From positions 1 through 64,000 of the forward strand of contig NZ_CXWE01000016.1 of the NCBI RefSeq assembly GCF_001404515.1: 64,000 nt of DNA. Reading direction: 5' to 3'. A program made the position numbers and the translations under genes. The DNA is from Roseibium album (GTDB lineage Bacteria > Pseudomonadota > Alphaproteobacteria > Rhizobiales > Stappiaceae). The notes under the pieces are model-generated. The model searched no databases. It had not been told where the DNA came from and was given only the letters and a program-made list of their open reading frames with translations. Positions 26,277-34,609 of the stretch are shown here, piece by piece (the stretch's first letter is position 1; each line of letters begins with the position of its first letter).

Positions 26277-27002
26277 GTGCGTCTGATCTTCTGGAACTGC
26301 AGCATGGCGCTTCATCGCAAGGTGGAGGCCCTGCTTTCGCAGAAACCCGACATTGCGGTCGTATCCGAATGTGCAAGGCCAGATATCCTGGCCGAACGCG
26401 GCGTCACCGACCTTGAAGCCTGCTCAGTGCTTTGGATGGGGGAAAACCCCCACAAGGGTCTGGGTATTTTCGCTTTCAACGACTTCACTGTATCGCGGGT
26501 GGAGCCTTTCTACCCGACACTCCGTTTTGTTCTTCCTGCACGCATCGAGGGGCCGCGGACATTCAACCTTTTGGCCGTCTGGGCCCAAAATGCCAGCGCA
26601 GGTATCACACGCAAACACCAAAGCGGTCCGCTACGCCGGGCCCTGACCAAATACAAGACTTTCATAGACTCCGGACCGACAGTCATCGGCGGGGACTGGA
26701 ACAGCAACGCGATCTGGGACAAACCGGGGTGGCGGATAAATCACATGTCCAAGGTCAATCTGCTGGAAGGCATGGGCCTTTACAGCGCCTACCATGCCTT
26801 TCACGAAGAAGAGCACGGGCGCGAAACAATCCCTACGCACTACTGGCGCGACAGGCGCATCGACGGTCCGACCTATCACATCGATTATGTTTTTGCGCCT
26901 TTGCCGTGGCTTCGAAATACAAGGGAATTCGAGATCGGCACCTTCGACGACTGGATTGGAAACGGGCTGAGTGATCATGTGCCATTGATCATTGATTTTT
27001 AA
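26277..27002 (+). CDS. Endonuclease/exonuclease/phosphatase (EEP) family protein
   Basis: 241 residues from a GTG at 26277. The metal-dependent EEP fold is shown by an N-terminal IFWNCSM, a Glu in VVSECARP, GGDWNSN (the catalytic Asp/Asn pair), YHIDYVF and the C-terminal SDHVPLI, which supplies the catalytic Asp-His. Members hydrolyse phosphodiester or phosphomonoester bonds in nucleic acids, phosphoinositides or lipids. No signal peptide is present. It is probably co-transcribed with the LysE-family gene just upstream. The substrate is unknown. Confidence 0.85.
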   Translation: MRLIFWNCSMALHRKVEALLSQKPDIAVVSECARPDILAERGVTDLEACSVLWMGENPHKGLGIFAFNDFTVSRVEPFYPTLRFVLPARIEGPRTFNLLAVWAQNASAGITRKHQSGPLRRALTKYKTFIDSGPTVIGGDWNSNAIWDKPGWRINHMSKVNLLEGMGLYSAYHAFHEEEHGRETIPTHYWRDRRIDGPTYHIDYVFAPLPWLRNTREFEIGTFDDWIGNGLSDHVPLIIDF

Positions 27003-27085
27003 GGCAAAGCGAGGTCGGTGCAAGCTTGCAAATTCTCACCGTTTGCTGATCCGTTTCATCAGAAAAGAGTTTCCCAATTCAAGGC

Positions 27086-27124
27086 CACCGCTTGTTGGCC
27101 CGCGACACGGGCTAACAAGCGGTG
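27086..27124. terminator. Strong 17-bp hairpin between convergent genes (bidirectional terminator or REP-like element)
   Basis: Perfect 11-base arms CACCGCTTGTT/AACAAGCGGTG enclose a G-T wobble and a further 5-bp GC stem around a 5-base loop (CGACA). It lies between the convergent EEP and GNAT genes. There is no clear T-run on either side. It could be a bidirectional terminator or a REP-type palindrome. Confidence 0.55.
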
Positions 27125-27152
27125 CATCAAAGAACCCGCAAAAACTGAAGCA

Positions 27153-27755
27153 TTACACCTTGTTCAGGTCCTTGATCAGCAGCAGAACGTCTCCCGTGTA
27201 ATAGGGCTGGCATGGATGAAGCCGAACGGGCGCGCTTTCCTTGAGATCATAACCAAGGCGCTGGTAGAGGCGAACGGCACCCGTGTTCTGGGCGTAAACC
27301 TGAATGCTCATCGTCGATTTGCCGTTTTCCCGCGCCAGGCTTTCTGCCGAGGCCAGCAACGTGGTGCCCAGCCCCCGGCCGCGATGCCCAGGAAATGTGG
27401 CCAGGGCATTGATATACCAGGTGCCGACCGAGTGTTTCTCTAGCTCCACAAAGGGCGCGATCGGTGCGGGAAGTGTATCGGGGTCATCTTCCGGTGCGGT
27501 ATCGATAGGATAGCTCAGCACCATGCCCGTGACGAGATCCTTATCTTCCGTCACCAAAGCGTTCGTGAAGGAGAACCCTCCAGACGGTCTTCTTGCCCGG
27601 TCTGCACCGACATCAAGTGGCGCCTGATCGTTTTCGCAGGCCCGGCTCCAAAGCCAGTTCGGGATACCCTCGCCCGCGATATCGATGAGCTTGGCGAGCG
27701 GCTTCGCATCCAGTGCGGTGGCTTGCCGAATTGCACGGTTGGTTTGAATATTCAT
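27153..27755 (-). CDS. GNAT-family N-acetyltransferase
   Basis: 200 residues from the ATG at 27755; the frame extends to 27818, but those residues fall before the domain. The acetyl-CoA-binding motif A is clear (FPGHRGRGLGTTLLASAE, matching R/Q-x-x-G-x-G/A), and the following YAQNTGAVRLYQRLGY is the typical motif B. It transfers acetyl to an amine of an unknown acceptor. It stands alone and is convergent with the EEP gene across the hairpin at 27086-27124. Confidence 0.87.
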   Translation of the reverse strand: MNIQTNRAIRQATALDAKPLAKLIDIAGEGIPNWLWSRACENDQAPLDVGADRARRPSGGFSFTNALVTEDKDLVTGMVLSYPIDTAPEDDPDTLPAPIAPFVELEKHSVGTWYINALATFPGHRGRGLGTTLLASAESLARENGKSTMSIQVYAQNTGAVRLYQRLGYDLKESAPVRLHPCQPYYTGDVLLLIKDLNKV

Positions 27756-27839
27756 GTTTTCAACTCGAAAGTTACTATTTGGGAATTCAGTTGAGTACGT
27801 CCGGCAGATCACCGGCATGACGCCTGCGGTTCGCTGTTT

Positions 27840-28178
27840 TCAGTGCGCAGTGACCGGGCCCACCGGACCTCCTGAATCCCACTCCAGATGAGACTTTTCG
27901 ACTTCCACGGGCGCGGTGTGATCATGTTGGTCCGAAGGAGCGGCCAATTCATTGATATTCAGTCTTGCGGCTCCAGCGAGCGGAACCACCAAATATTGGA
28001 AGCATTCGCCGTCGAGTGCTTTTCCGACCGCTGGCCGGACTTCATCAAGTAGCAGTTTGGTTGCTGCGAAAGAACGCTTCTGGTCCGCGGCAAGGTCGGA
28101 GGAAATGCTGGCCCCCGACTGAGCCTGACCGGCCAACGAGAGAACAAGCAAGGGCGATAATACAATTGATTTCAACAT
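27840..28178 (-). CDS. Small secreted hypothetical protein
   Basis: 112 residues from the ATG at 28178. A signal peptide is plausible (MLKSIVLSPLLVLSLAGQAQSGA), followed by a charged helix (LAADQKRSFAATKLLLDEVRPA), one mature-region Cys and an acidic, His-containing tail. No family was recognised. The frame remains open to 28340 upstream, but those residues do not look like a protein start. It follows the homocysteine methyltransferase gene on the same strand with a 46-base gap. That it is a real gene is likely but not certain. Confidence 0.5.
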   Translation of the reverse strand: MLKSIVLSPLLVLSLAGQAQSGASISSDLAADQKRSFAATKLLLDEVRPAVGKALDGECFQYLVVPLAGAARLNINELAAPSDQHDHTAPVEVEKSHLEWDSGGPVGPVTAH

Positions 28179-28224
28179 CTTGGTATTCCAATTCAAATAA
28201 TGTGCAAATTCGAGACACGGCGGC

Positions 28225-29169
28225 TCAAGCTGCTGGTCGGAACTGATCATGTATAGCAATGCACCCGACATGCCTGTGATCCGTGCCACAGCACCCGCCA
28301 ACGACACGAATGTTGGGCAGATGGCGCAAGAGGTCTGCACTCAACCGGCCGAGTTCGCCCGGGTTTCCGTCATCAAGGGTTTCCGCTTCATCCAGTTCGG
28401 CATGGCTCATCCGCGATGCGTTCGACCTGATGCCACCGACCCGCAGTTTCCACGATGCACCGGTTTCCAGCACCTCCCTGAAATGATCGGGGTGAGCACA
28501 GTTGATCATGTAGTAGTGCGGACTGCTGTCGGTGGCCTCATCAACCTCTTCGATGGCTTCACGCAACGGCTGGCCGGATGGCAACCGGCCATCGGTTTCC
28601 AGCGTAAAGGCGATCACGGCCGGTAGATCGATTTCCCTTGCGGCCTGCGCGATACCAACCGCCTCCCCGGCATGTGTCAGCGTCATTGCGCTGATCATGT
28701 CTACGCCGGCGCGTCCCAGGGCATGAATTTGGGGGGCATGGATCAAAAGCGCATCTTGATAAGAAAGTGTCGCGTCCGGGGCATAGGCATCGCCCGACGG
28801 ACCTACGAGCCCGTTGACCAGGATCGGCAGACTGTCCGTTTCGTGCCGCATGCGGATCTCGGAGACAAAACCTACCGCCCGTTCGTTTGTCTGAAGAACG
28901 TCCGAGACCGATTTGCCCAATGGTCCTGCCCAGGCCACGCCCGCTCGCCAGGTCGGTGCATCCAGGATGAAACCACGACCCGACTGGCGCGCTATTTCGA
29001 CAAAACGTTCATAGTATTCGACCAGATCCCGCCGCCCCTGATCGCTGTCCAGCAACACCGCTGCTGAAAAGCACGGCAGTTCATACCCCTTGTCAAAGAT
29101 AAGATAGGTTTCCAGTCCGCCGTCGGATAGAAAGAAACGATCGGCCTGCATAAGCTCTTGAATTCGCAT
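28225..29169 (-). CDS. Homocysteine S-methyltransferase family protein
   Basis: 314 residues with the Pfam S-methyl_trans fold: N-terminal LSDGGLETYLIF (substrate-binding), LVGPSGDAYAP, the first zinc Cys in NCAHPDHF (about 222) and the paired zinc Cys in GGCCGTDHRHV near the C-terminus. It would transfer a methyl group from S-methylmethionine, betaine or a similar donor to homocysteine, or act as a demethylase of a methylated catabolite. It is divergent from a TetR regulator, with an inverted repeat just upstream of the start. Confidence 0.88.
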   Translation of the reverse strand: MRIQELMQADRFFLSDGGLETYLIFDKGYELPCFSAAVLLDSDQGRRDLVEYYERFVEIARQSGRGFILDAPTWRAGVAWAGPLGKSVSDVLQTNERAVGFVSEIRMRHETDSLPILVNGLVGPSGDAYAPDATLSYQDALLIHAPQIHALGRAGVDMISAMTLTHAGEAVGIAQAAREIDLPAVIAFTLETDGRLPSGQPLREAIEEVDEATDSSPHYYMINCAHPDHFREVLETGASWKLRVGGIRSNASRMSHAELDEAETLDDGNPGELGRLSADLLRHLPNIRVVGGCCGTDHRHVGCIAIHDQFRPAA

Positions 29170-29179
29170 GAAAGCTGTC

Positions 29180-29200
29180 CTCTTGTGTTGATGACAAGAG
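29180..29200. promoter_or_regulatory. Inverted repeat CTCTTGT-N7-ACAAGAG, putative TetR operator
   Basis: Perfect 7-base arms spaced by seven bases lie 11-31 bases upstream of the methyltransferase start and between it and the divergent TetR gene. Size and place suit a TetR-family dimer, which would block transcription or translation of the methyltransferase gene. Confidence 0.45.
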
Positions 29201-29348
29201 ACTTATTCGACGCCGCGCCAAGCTGATAGTTGTCGCGTGGTTCGGTTGCGCAGATAATTTTTTCGTTTTATTTTCAATGAGTAAGGGAAGATTTCCTCCA
29301 AAGGTGTTTGCTTTGGGGAGTGTCAACTGGACTCGCGGTACAGTCGGG

Positions 29349-29969
29349 ATGCAGCCGATGAAAGAAAAAATCGACACACGAACGAGAATACTCGACATTG
29401 CGGAAGCCGCAGTTCTTGAGAAAGGTTTCGAGGCAACGTCCATAGAAGAAATTGTCGCCGGCGCCGAGATTTCACGCGGCGGTTTCTTTTACCACTTCAA
29501 GGACAAGAACGCGCTGGCACGTGCCATGCTGGAGCGATACATCGAAGTCGAAAATGCTCTCTACGACGATCTGTTTGCGCGCGCCCGCGAACTGAATGAC
29601 GACCCGTTGCATTGTATGCTTATCGGCCTGAAGCTGCTGGCAGAAATGCTGGAAGAAATGCCGACCGGGCACCCCGGTTGCGTGATCGCGTCGACGGCCT
29701 ATCAGGATCGCCTGTTCGACGAAGGTGTCCGGAACTTGAACCGGCAGGCCATTCTCGGATGGCGAAAGCGGTTCAGAGGCATGTTTGAAGACATCTCGGA
29801 GCTCTACGAACCCCGGGAACCGGTCAATCTCGACGCGCTTGGAGACATGGTATCAGGCGTGGTTGAAGGCGGTCTCGTGTTGCAGCGCGCCTTGCGGGAG
29901 CACAACAACGCTTCCGAACAGATCATGTTGTTCCGCACGTACCTGAAGCTGCTGTTTGCGCCCCGGTGA
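29349..29969 (+). CDS. TetR-family transcriptional regulator
   Basis: 206 residues from the ATG at 29349; ATG 29358 and the upstream open frame from 29277 are alternatives. The N-terminal helix-turn-helix (about 12-55) is typical: TRTRILDIAEAAVLEKGFEATS followed by ISRGGFFYHFKDKNALARAM. The C-terminal ligand-binding helices have no recognised subtype, although HPGCVIAS resembles AcrR/NemR-type members. It is divergent from the homocysteine methyltransferase gene and probably represses it through the repeat at 29180-29200. Confidence 0.88.
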   Translation: MQPMKEKIDTRTRILDIAEAAVLEKGFEATSIEEIVAGAEISRGGFFYHFKDKNALARAMLERYIEVENALYDDLFARARELNDDPLHCMLIGLKLLAEMLEEMPTGHPGCVIASTAYQDRLFDEGVRNLNRQAILGWRKRFRGMFEDISELYEPREPVNLDALGDMVSGVVEGGLVLQRALREHNNASEQIMLFRTYLKLLFAPR

Positions 29970-30021
29970 TTGTCGCCGCCAACGACGCATCCCGAACGCG
30001 CGGCCCCAGCCGTTCCCGTTG

Positions 30022-30972
30022 CTAATCCTTCCGGAATCTGACCGGCGGCGACTTCTCAGGCAAGAGCCCCGAACGGAAGCGTTGCAGAACAAATTGCAAC
30101 AGCAGGCCGACAAGCAGCATGCGGATGAATGAACTGCGGGTCGCCCATTCGGGTGGCAGGCGATTGGTGAAGATCTCCGTGACCGACCAGAGTGTCCAGA
30201 TCGTCAGTGCGCCCAGAATGGCGCCCCTGTTGTTGCCCGAACCGCCGGCCATAAGCATCACCCAGACCAGGAAGGTCGTCAAAAGCGGGTCGGTCGCCGT
30301 TGGTGACAGGAAGCGGAAATAGTGGGCCGACAGACCGCCTGCAACACCCATGACCGCGCAACCAATGACGAAGGTCTGAATGCGGTATTTCTCGACATTC
30401 TTGCCGGCAGCCAACGCGGAGGCTTCGTTGTCCCGTATTGCGCGAAGGCTGCGGCCCCATGGGCTGTCGTAAAGCCGGGAGGTGGCGACATAAACCAGAA
30501 GCACGATCACCCAGACGAAGCCAAGAAAAACAACGTCCGACATGCGTCCCGTGGTGAAGTCGGAAAGTGGTCTCGGTATCCTGGAAACACCCAGGCTGCC
30601 ATTCGTCAGCCAACTTTCGTTGACAAAGACGAGGCGCAGGATCTCGGCGATGCCGATGGACGCCATGGCGAGGTAGTCACTCTTGAGCCGCACGCAGATG
30701 CGGGCAACTGCCCAGCCCGTTATGCCCGCAACGAGCGCCGCACCGACAAGGCCGATCGGAACCGGCATTGAAAATCCGCCCAGGTGCCTGCCGGACGCCG
30801 CCGTCGAAAGGATCGCGGAGGTGTATGCTCCGACACCGTAAAAGCCGGCTATGCCTGCATTGAAGAGACCGCCCATGCCCCATTGGACATTGAGTGCAAG
30901 ACAAAGCAGCGCGTAAATGCCGCCCATGATCAACAGGCTCACCACGTAGAAGAAAAGGCCGGTCAGTTCCAT
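30022..30972 (-). CDS. livM: Branched-chain amino-acid-type ABC permease, LivM
   Basis: 316 residues from the ATG at 30972, which overlaps the livH stop by one base (TAATG). About eight or nine membrane helices, the SLRAIRDNEASALAAGKNV ATPase-coupling (EAA-like) loop and the GGSGNNRGAILGA segment characterise LivM. It pairs with LivH in the membrane. Systems of this type also import aromatic acids, urea or amides, so branched-chain amino acids need not be the substrate here. It is the last gene of the GntR-cupin-liv operon and ends near the convergent TetR gene. Confidence 0.92.
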   Translation of the reverse strand: MELTGLFFYVVSLLIMGGIYALLCLALNVQWGMGGLFNAGIAGFYGVGAYTSAILSTAASGRHLGGFSMPVPIGLVGAALVAGITGWAVARICVRLKSDYLAMASIGIAEILRLVFVNESWLTNGSLGVSRIPRPLSDFTTGRMSDVVFLGFVWVIVLLVYVATSRLYDSPWGRSLRAIRDNEASALAAGKNVEKYRIQTFVIGCAVMGVAGGLSAHYFRFLSPTATDPLLTTFLVWVMLMAGGSGNNRGAILGALTIWTLWSVTEIFTNRLPPEWATRSSFIRMLLVGLLLQFVLQRFRSGLLPEKSPPVRFRKD

Positions 30973-31862
30973 TACAAGAGCCTCCCCTTGAACAGCCCCT
31001 GCGGGCGGAAGATCAGCAGCGAAATCATGATCACGAAGGCGACTGCGGTCTTGTAAGACGGTGAGATCAGCGCTTCGTCGCCGATCCAGTGATAGGAGGA
31101 CAATTCCTCTGCCATGCCGATGATGAAGCCGCCGGCCATGGCGCCCATCGGCTTGCCGATGCCGCCGAGAATGGCCGCCGCGAACATGGGCAGCAGCAGG
31201 TTCCAACCCAGGTTCGGGTGCGCGCTGGTGTTCAGCGCTGCGAAGGCTCCGGCGACGGCAGCGAGCGCGGCACCGATGATCCAGGTCCAGCGCACGACCT
31301 TCGCGGTATCGAGGCCGGAGACTTCTGCAAGTTCGGGATCATCCGCAACAGCGCGCATGGATCGGCCGGTCTTCGTCGCCGTCAGGAAAAAATGCAGCAA
31401 AACCGCGATCACCGCCGTCGTTACAATCGCCTGAAGGTGCAAAACCGATACCCGGAAGGTGTCGAACAGGATCAATGGCGGTCGAACCCCGGCGACAAGG
31501 ACCTGGTTCTCCGAGCCCCAGACAAGCTGGATCAGAGAACGGAACACAAGCGCGATCCCGAAGGAGGAAATCACCGTGTAGATCGTCGGCAGGTCGCGGA
31601 GCGGGCGGTAGAAATAGCGGTCGACAAAAAGGGCGGCGAAAACCGTCAGCGCCATGCCGAACGGCACGAGCAGAAGCGGGTTCACCGGCATGAGCGCTGC
31701 GGCGGCCAGGATCCCGTACGTTCCGAGCGTCATCAGGTCACCATGGGCGAAATGCGCGAACCTCAAAATCCCGAAGATCATCGATATGCCTACGGCGCCG
31801 AGTGCATAGATGCTGCCGATGGTGAGTGCTGGAAACAGGTAGAAATTGATGAATTCGCTCAT
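30972..31862 (-). CDS. livH: Branched-chain amino-acid-type ABC permease, LivH
   Basis: 296 residues, hydrophobic throughout. LivH family features are the N-terminal IYALGAVGISMIFGILRFAHFAHGD, the coupling loop MRAVADDPELAEVSGLD and GGIGKPMGAMAGGF. It makes a permease heterodimer with LivM. It overlaps livF by four bases upstream and livM by one base downstream, so stoichiometric expression is expected. Confidence 0.93.
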   Translation of the reverse strand: MSEFINFYLFPALTIGSIYALGAVGISMIFGILRFAHFAHGDLMTLGTYGILAAAALMPVNPLLLVPFGMALTVFAALFVDRYFYRPLRDLPTIYTVISSFGIALVFRSLIQLVWGSENQVLVAGVRPPLILFDTFRVSVLHLQAIVTTAVIAVLLHFFLTATKTGRSMRAVADDPELAEVSGLDTAKVVRWTWIIGAALAAVAGAFAALNTSAHPNLGWNLLLPMFAAAILGGIGKPMGAMAGGFIIGMAEELSSYHWIGDEALISPSYKTAVAFVIMISLLIFRPQGLFKGRLL

Positions 31863-32578
31863 CCGGCAGCGCCTCCGAGAAAGAGACGGCGTACGTCTTT
31901 GTCGCCAAGCAGTTCCTCGCCTGTGCCGCTGACGTGGTTGCGGCCATTGACGAGGATGTGGCCGTGATCGGCGATCTGCAATGCCTGGCGGGCGTTCTGC
32001 TCGACCATCAGGATCGTGATCCCTGTCTTGCGGATATCAAGCAGAAGATCGAAAATCCGTTCCAGGTAGGCAGGGGAAAGGCCTGCTGTCGGTTCGTCAA
32101 GCAGCACCAGTTTCGGTTCGCTCATTAGGGCACGGCCCATCGCAACCATCTGCCTCTGCCCGCCCGAGAGTTCTCCTGCAGGCTGCCTGAGCTTGCCCTT
32201 CAGATCGGGAAACAGCGAAAGAACCCTTTCGCGCGTCGCCTTCTGATCGGCTGGCGGTGCCGCGTAGGTGCCGACATCGAGGTTTTCATCAACCGTCATG
32301 GAAGGGAACACGTTTCTGTTCTGTGGAACGGCGGAGACACCCAGCGGCACAAGCGCGGATGTCCTGCATTCGGTCAGCTCACGTTCACCAAGCCGGATGG
32401 TTCCGGCGGAAACGCTCGTGAGCGCAAATATGGTCTTCAAGAGCGTTGACTTCCCCGCGCCATTCGGACCCAGGACGACAGCAATTTCACCAGGCTCCAC
32501 GCTCAGCGAAATATCCTCGATGATCGGCGGGCCGCCATATCCTGCCGTCAGCCCCGTGACGGAAAGCTGCTCGGTCAT
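31859..32578 (-). CDS. livF: Branched-chain amino-acid-type ABC ATPase, LivF
   Basis: 239 residues from the ATG at 32578 (ATGA overlap with livG). The ATPase motifs are Walker A GPNGAGKST, signature LSGGQRQMVA, Walker B KLVLLDEPTAGLSP and H-loop in LMVEQNARQAL. The short length and the EQNAR end-motif are typical of LivF, as opposed to LivG. It powers uptake with LivG. Confidence 0.93.
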   Translation of the reverse strand: MTEQLSVTGLTAGYGGPPIIEDISLSVEPGEIAVVLGPNGAGKSTLLKTIFALTSVSAGTIRLGERELTECRTSALVPLGVSAVPQNRNVFPSMTVDENLDVGTYAAPPADQKATRERVLSLFPDLKGKLRQPAGELSGGQRQMVAMGRALMSEPKLVLLDEPTAGLSPAYLERIFDLLLDIRKTGITILMVEQNARQALQIADHGHILVNGRNHVSGTGEELLGDKDVRRLFLGGAAG

Positions 32579-33348
32579 AGCTGGGCCTCGTACTTTCCGC
32601 CGCCGAAATAAGCTTCGATCACACGTTCGTCCTGCCTGACCTCGTCGACCGTTCCCTCGGTCAGCAGAGTGCCCTGCGCCATCACCAAAACGTGGTCGCA
32701 CAGTTTGGAAACGTAATCGAGATCGTGCTCGATCAGGCAGAACGTAAGGCCCCGTTCCCTGTTCAGCATCAGGATCTTGTCAGCCAGTTTGCCGAGCAAA
32801 GTCCTGTTGATACCCGCACCAATCTCGTCGAGCAGAATGATCTTGGGGTCGCGCATCAGGGCGCGGCCGAGTTCGACCAGTTTCTTCTGGCCACCGGACA
32901 GGTTTCCGGCCTTTTCGTCAATCACATGTTCCAGTTCGAGCAGGCGAACAGTTTCGCGTGCGGTTTCATAGATCCCACGCTCTTCCTGCAAATACCGGCC
33001 ACGCCGAAAAATGACATTGAATACGTTCTCGCCGTCTGGCGCCGCCGCAGACGCCATCAGGTTCTCAAGCACGGAAAGCTGCGAAAATTCGTGCGGGATC
33101 TGGAAGGTTCGTGCCAGTCCGGCCTGAGCCCGCTGGTACGGCTTCAGTCCCGTTACATCATGGCCATCGAAATGAACACGGCCAGACGTTGGCCGGATCG
33201 CCCCGGCAATGACATTGAATGCGGTTGTCTTGCCCGCACCATTGGGTCCGATAAGACCCGTGATGCGGCCTGCGCCGATCTCGAAGCTTGCATGGTCTAC
33301 CGCCCGCAAGCCTCCAAAATCGACGCAGATCTCGTCCAGTTGGATCAC
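32575..33348 (-). CDS. livG: Branched-chain amino-acid-type ABC ATPase, LivG
   Basis: 257 residues. Walker A GPNGAGKTT, the LivG-specific LARTFQIPHEFSQLSVLENLM segment, signature NLSGGQKKLVELGRALM, Walker B IILLDEIGAGINR and H-loop LIEHDLDYV are all visible. In Walker B the usual DEPxAG is DEIGAG, a variant also seen in some family members. It starts 17 bases after the binding-protein gene and overlaps livF by four. Confidence 0.92.
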   Translation of the reverse strand: MIQLDEICVDFGGLRAVDHASFEIGAGRITGLIGPNGAGKTTAFNVIAGAIRPTSGRVHFDGHDVTGLKPYQRAQAGLARTFQIPHEFSQLSVLENLMASAAAPDGENVFNVIFRRGRYLQEERGIYETARETVRLLELEHVIDEKAGNLSGGQKKLVELGRALMRDPKIILLDEIGAGINRTLLGKLADKILMLNRERGLTFCLIEHDLDYVSKLCDHVLVMAQGTLLTEGTVDEVRQDERVIEAYFGGGKYEAQL

Positions 33349-33365
33349 GCTACGATCAATCCGGC

Positions 33366-34565
33366 TTATTCGATGATGGCTATCTGCTTGTAGCCGTCGC
33401 CGTCGACGACGAACTTGCCGATATAGCCCCCGACATCCCCGTTTTCGTCGAACTCCGCAGTGCCGCTGGCACCGTCATAGTCGATGTCCTTGCCTTCCTT
33501 GATCAGGGCGACGGCCTTGGCCCAGTCACCCGGCCCCACTTTCTCACCCGGAGCCATCGCGACTTGACGAAGAGCCTCGGCCATTTTGGCACGGTCCGTG
33601 GAACCGGCTTTCTCGATTGCCAGCAGAGCAAGGAATGTCGCGTCATAGGTCTGATCCACAAATGCCTTGTCGGCACCTTCGCCGTATTCGGCGTTGAAGG
33701 CATCGTGGAGCGTTTTCTGAGCCGGGTTTTCAGCCGGAGACGTCGGCGAAGAGAAGAATGACGTCTTGAGCGCATCGGCGCCGACATTCTGGATCAGGAG
33801 TTCGTCGCGCAGCCCGTCGGTTCCAACGAACCTGTCGAACAAGCCACCTTCGATCGACTGCCTGACGATCTTGCCGCCGCTATCTCCAGCGTAAGCAATC
33901 ACGACGAGCGCCTGGGCATCCCCCTTGGCAAGGCTCGCCAGTTCAGAACGATAGGAATCCTTCTTTTCCTCATGCTTGTTTTCAGCAACGATTTCACCGC
34001 CGGCCTTCTTGTAGGCTTCCTTGAAGGTCTGGCCGATACCAACACCATAGTCGTTGTTCACATATGTGAGCGCGACTTTATCAAGACCTTCTTCAAGCAC
34101 CATCTTGGCGAGAATTTCACCTTGATAGTTGTCGGAAGGAACAATGCGGAAAACAAGGCCATCATCCTGCAGTTCAGTCATGGCCGGCGAGGTTGCCGTT
34201 GGCGAGATCTGCGCAACACCTGCCGGGATAATCGCAGCTTCGGCTGCCGCAATCGTGGTTCCGGACATCAGCGACCCCATGACAATGGGGACGTTCTCGA
34301 TGTTGACCAGTTTTTGGGCCGCATCGACGGCACCCTGCGCGGTCCCGGTGGTATCGCCATAGACTGCGACCACTTCTTCGCCCAGCAACCCACCCTGGTC
34401 ATTCACGTGTTTGACAGCGAGGTTTGCCGCGTTTTGGAGCGGCGGAATGAAATTGGCGATCGGTCCGGTAATATCCATCAGGACGCCGATCTTGGTCTCC
34501 GCGTAGGCCAGAGAACTGGTGCCCAGCATCAACGTGGCGGCTGCAAGTGTAGTCAACTTCTTCAT
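33366..34565 (-). CDS. livJ: LivJ/LivK-type periplasmic binding protein
   Basis: 399 residues with a signal peptide (KKLTTLAAATLMLGTSSLAYA). The type I periplasmic-binding fold (Peripla_BP_6) is shown by TKIGVLMDITGPIANF, VNDQGGLLGEEVVAVYGDT, the hinge LVFRIVPSDNYQGEILAKMV and VALTYVNNDYGVG. It delivers the ligand to LivHM. It is probably specific for an amino acid or a related carboxylate; the operon context (VOC-cupin protein, GntR, divergent kynureninase-like enzyme) suggests an aromatic amino-acid derivative. Confidence 0.92.
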   Translation of the reverse strand: MKKLTTLAAATLMLGTSSLAYAETKIGVLMDITGPIANFIPPLQNAANLAVKHVNDQGGLLGEEVVAVYGDTTGTAQGAVDAAQKLVNIENVPIVMGSLMSGTTIAAAEAAIIPAGVAQISPTATSPAMTELQDDGLVFRIVPSDNYQGEILAKMVLEEGLDKVALTYVNNDYGVGIGQTFKEAYKKAGGEIVAENKHEEKKDSYRSELASLAKGDAQALVVIAYAGDSGGKIVRQSIEGGLFDRFVGTDGLRDELLIQNVGADALKTSFFSSPTSPAENPAQKTLHDAFNAEYGEGADKAFVDQTYDATFLALLAIEKAGSTDRAKMAEALRQVAMAPGEKVGPGDWAKAVALIKEGKDIDYDGASGTAEFDENGDVGGYIGKFVVDGDGYKQIAIIE

Positions 34566-34609
34566 GCTTACTTCCCCTCATCGATTATTGTTATGTCCAA
34601 TGCGCCCGT

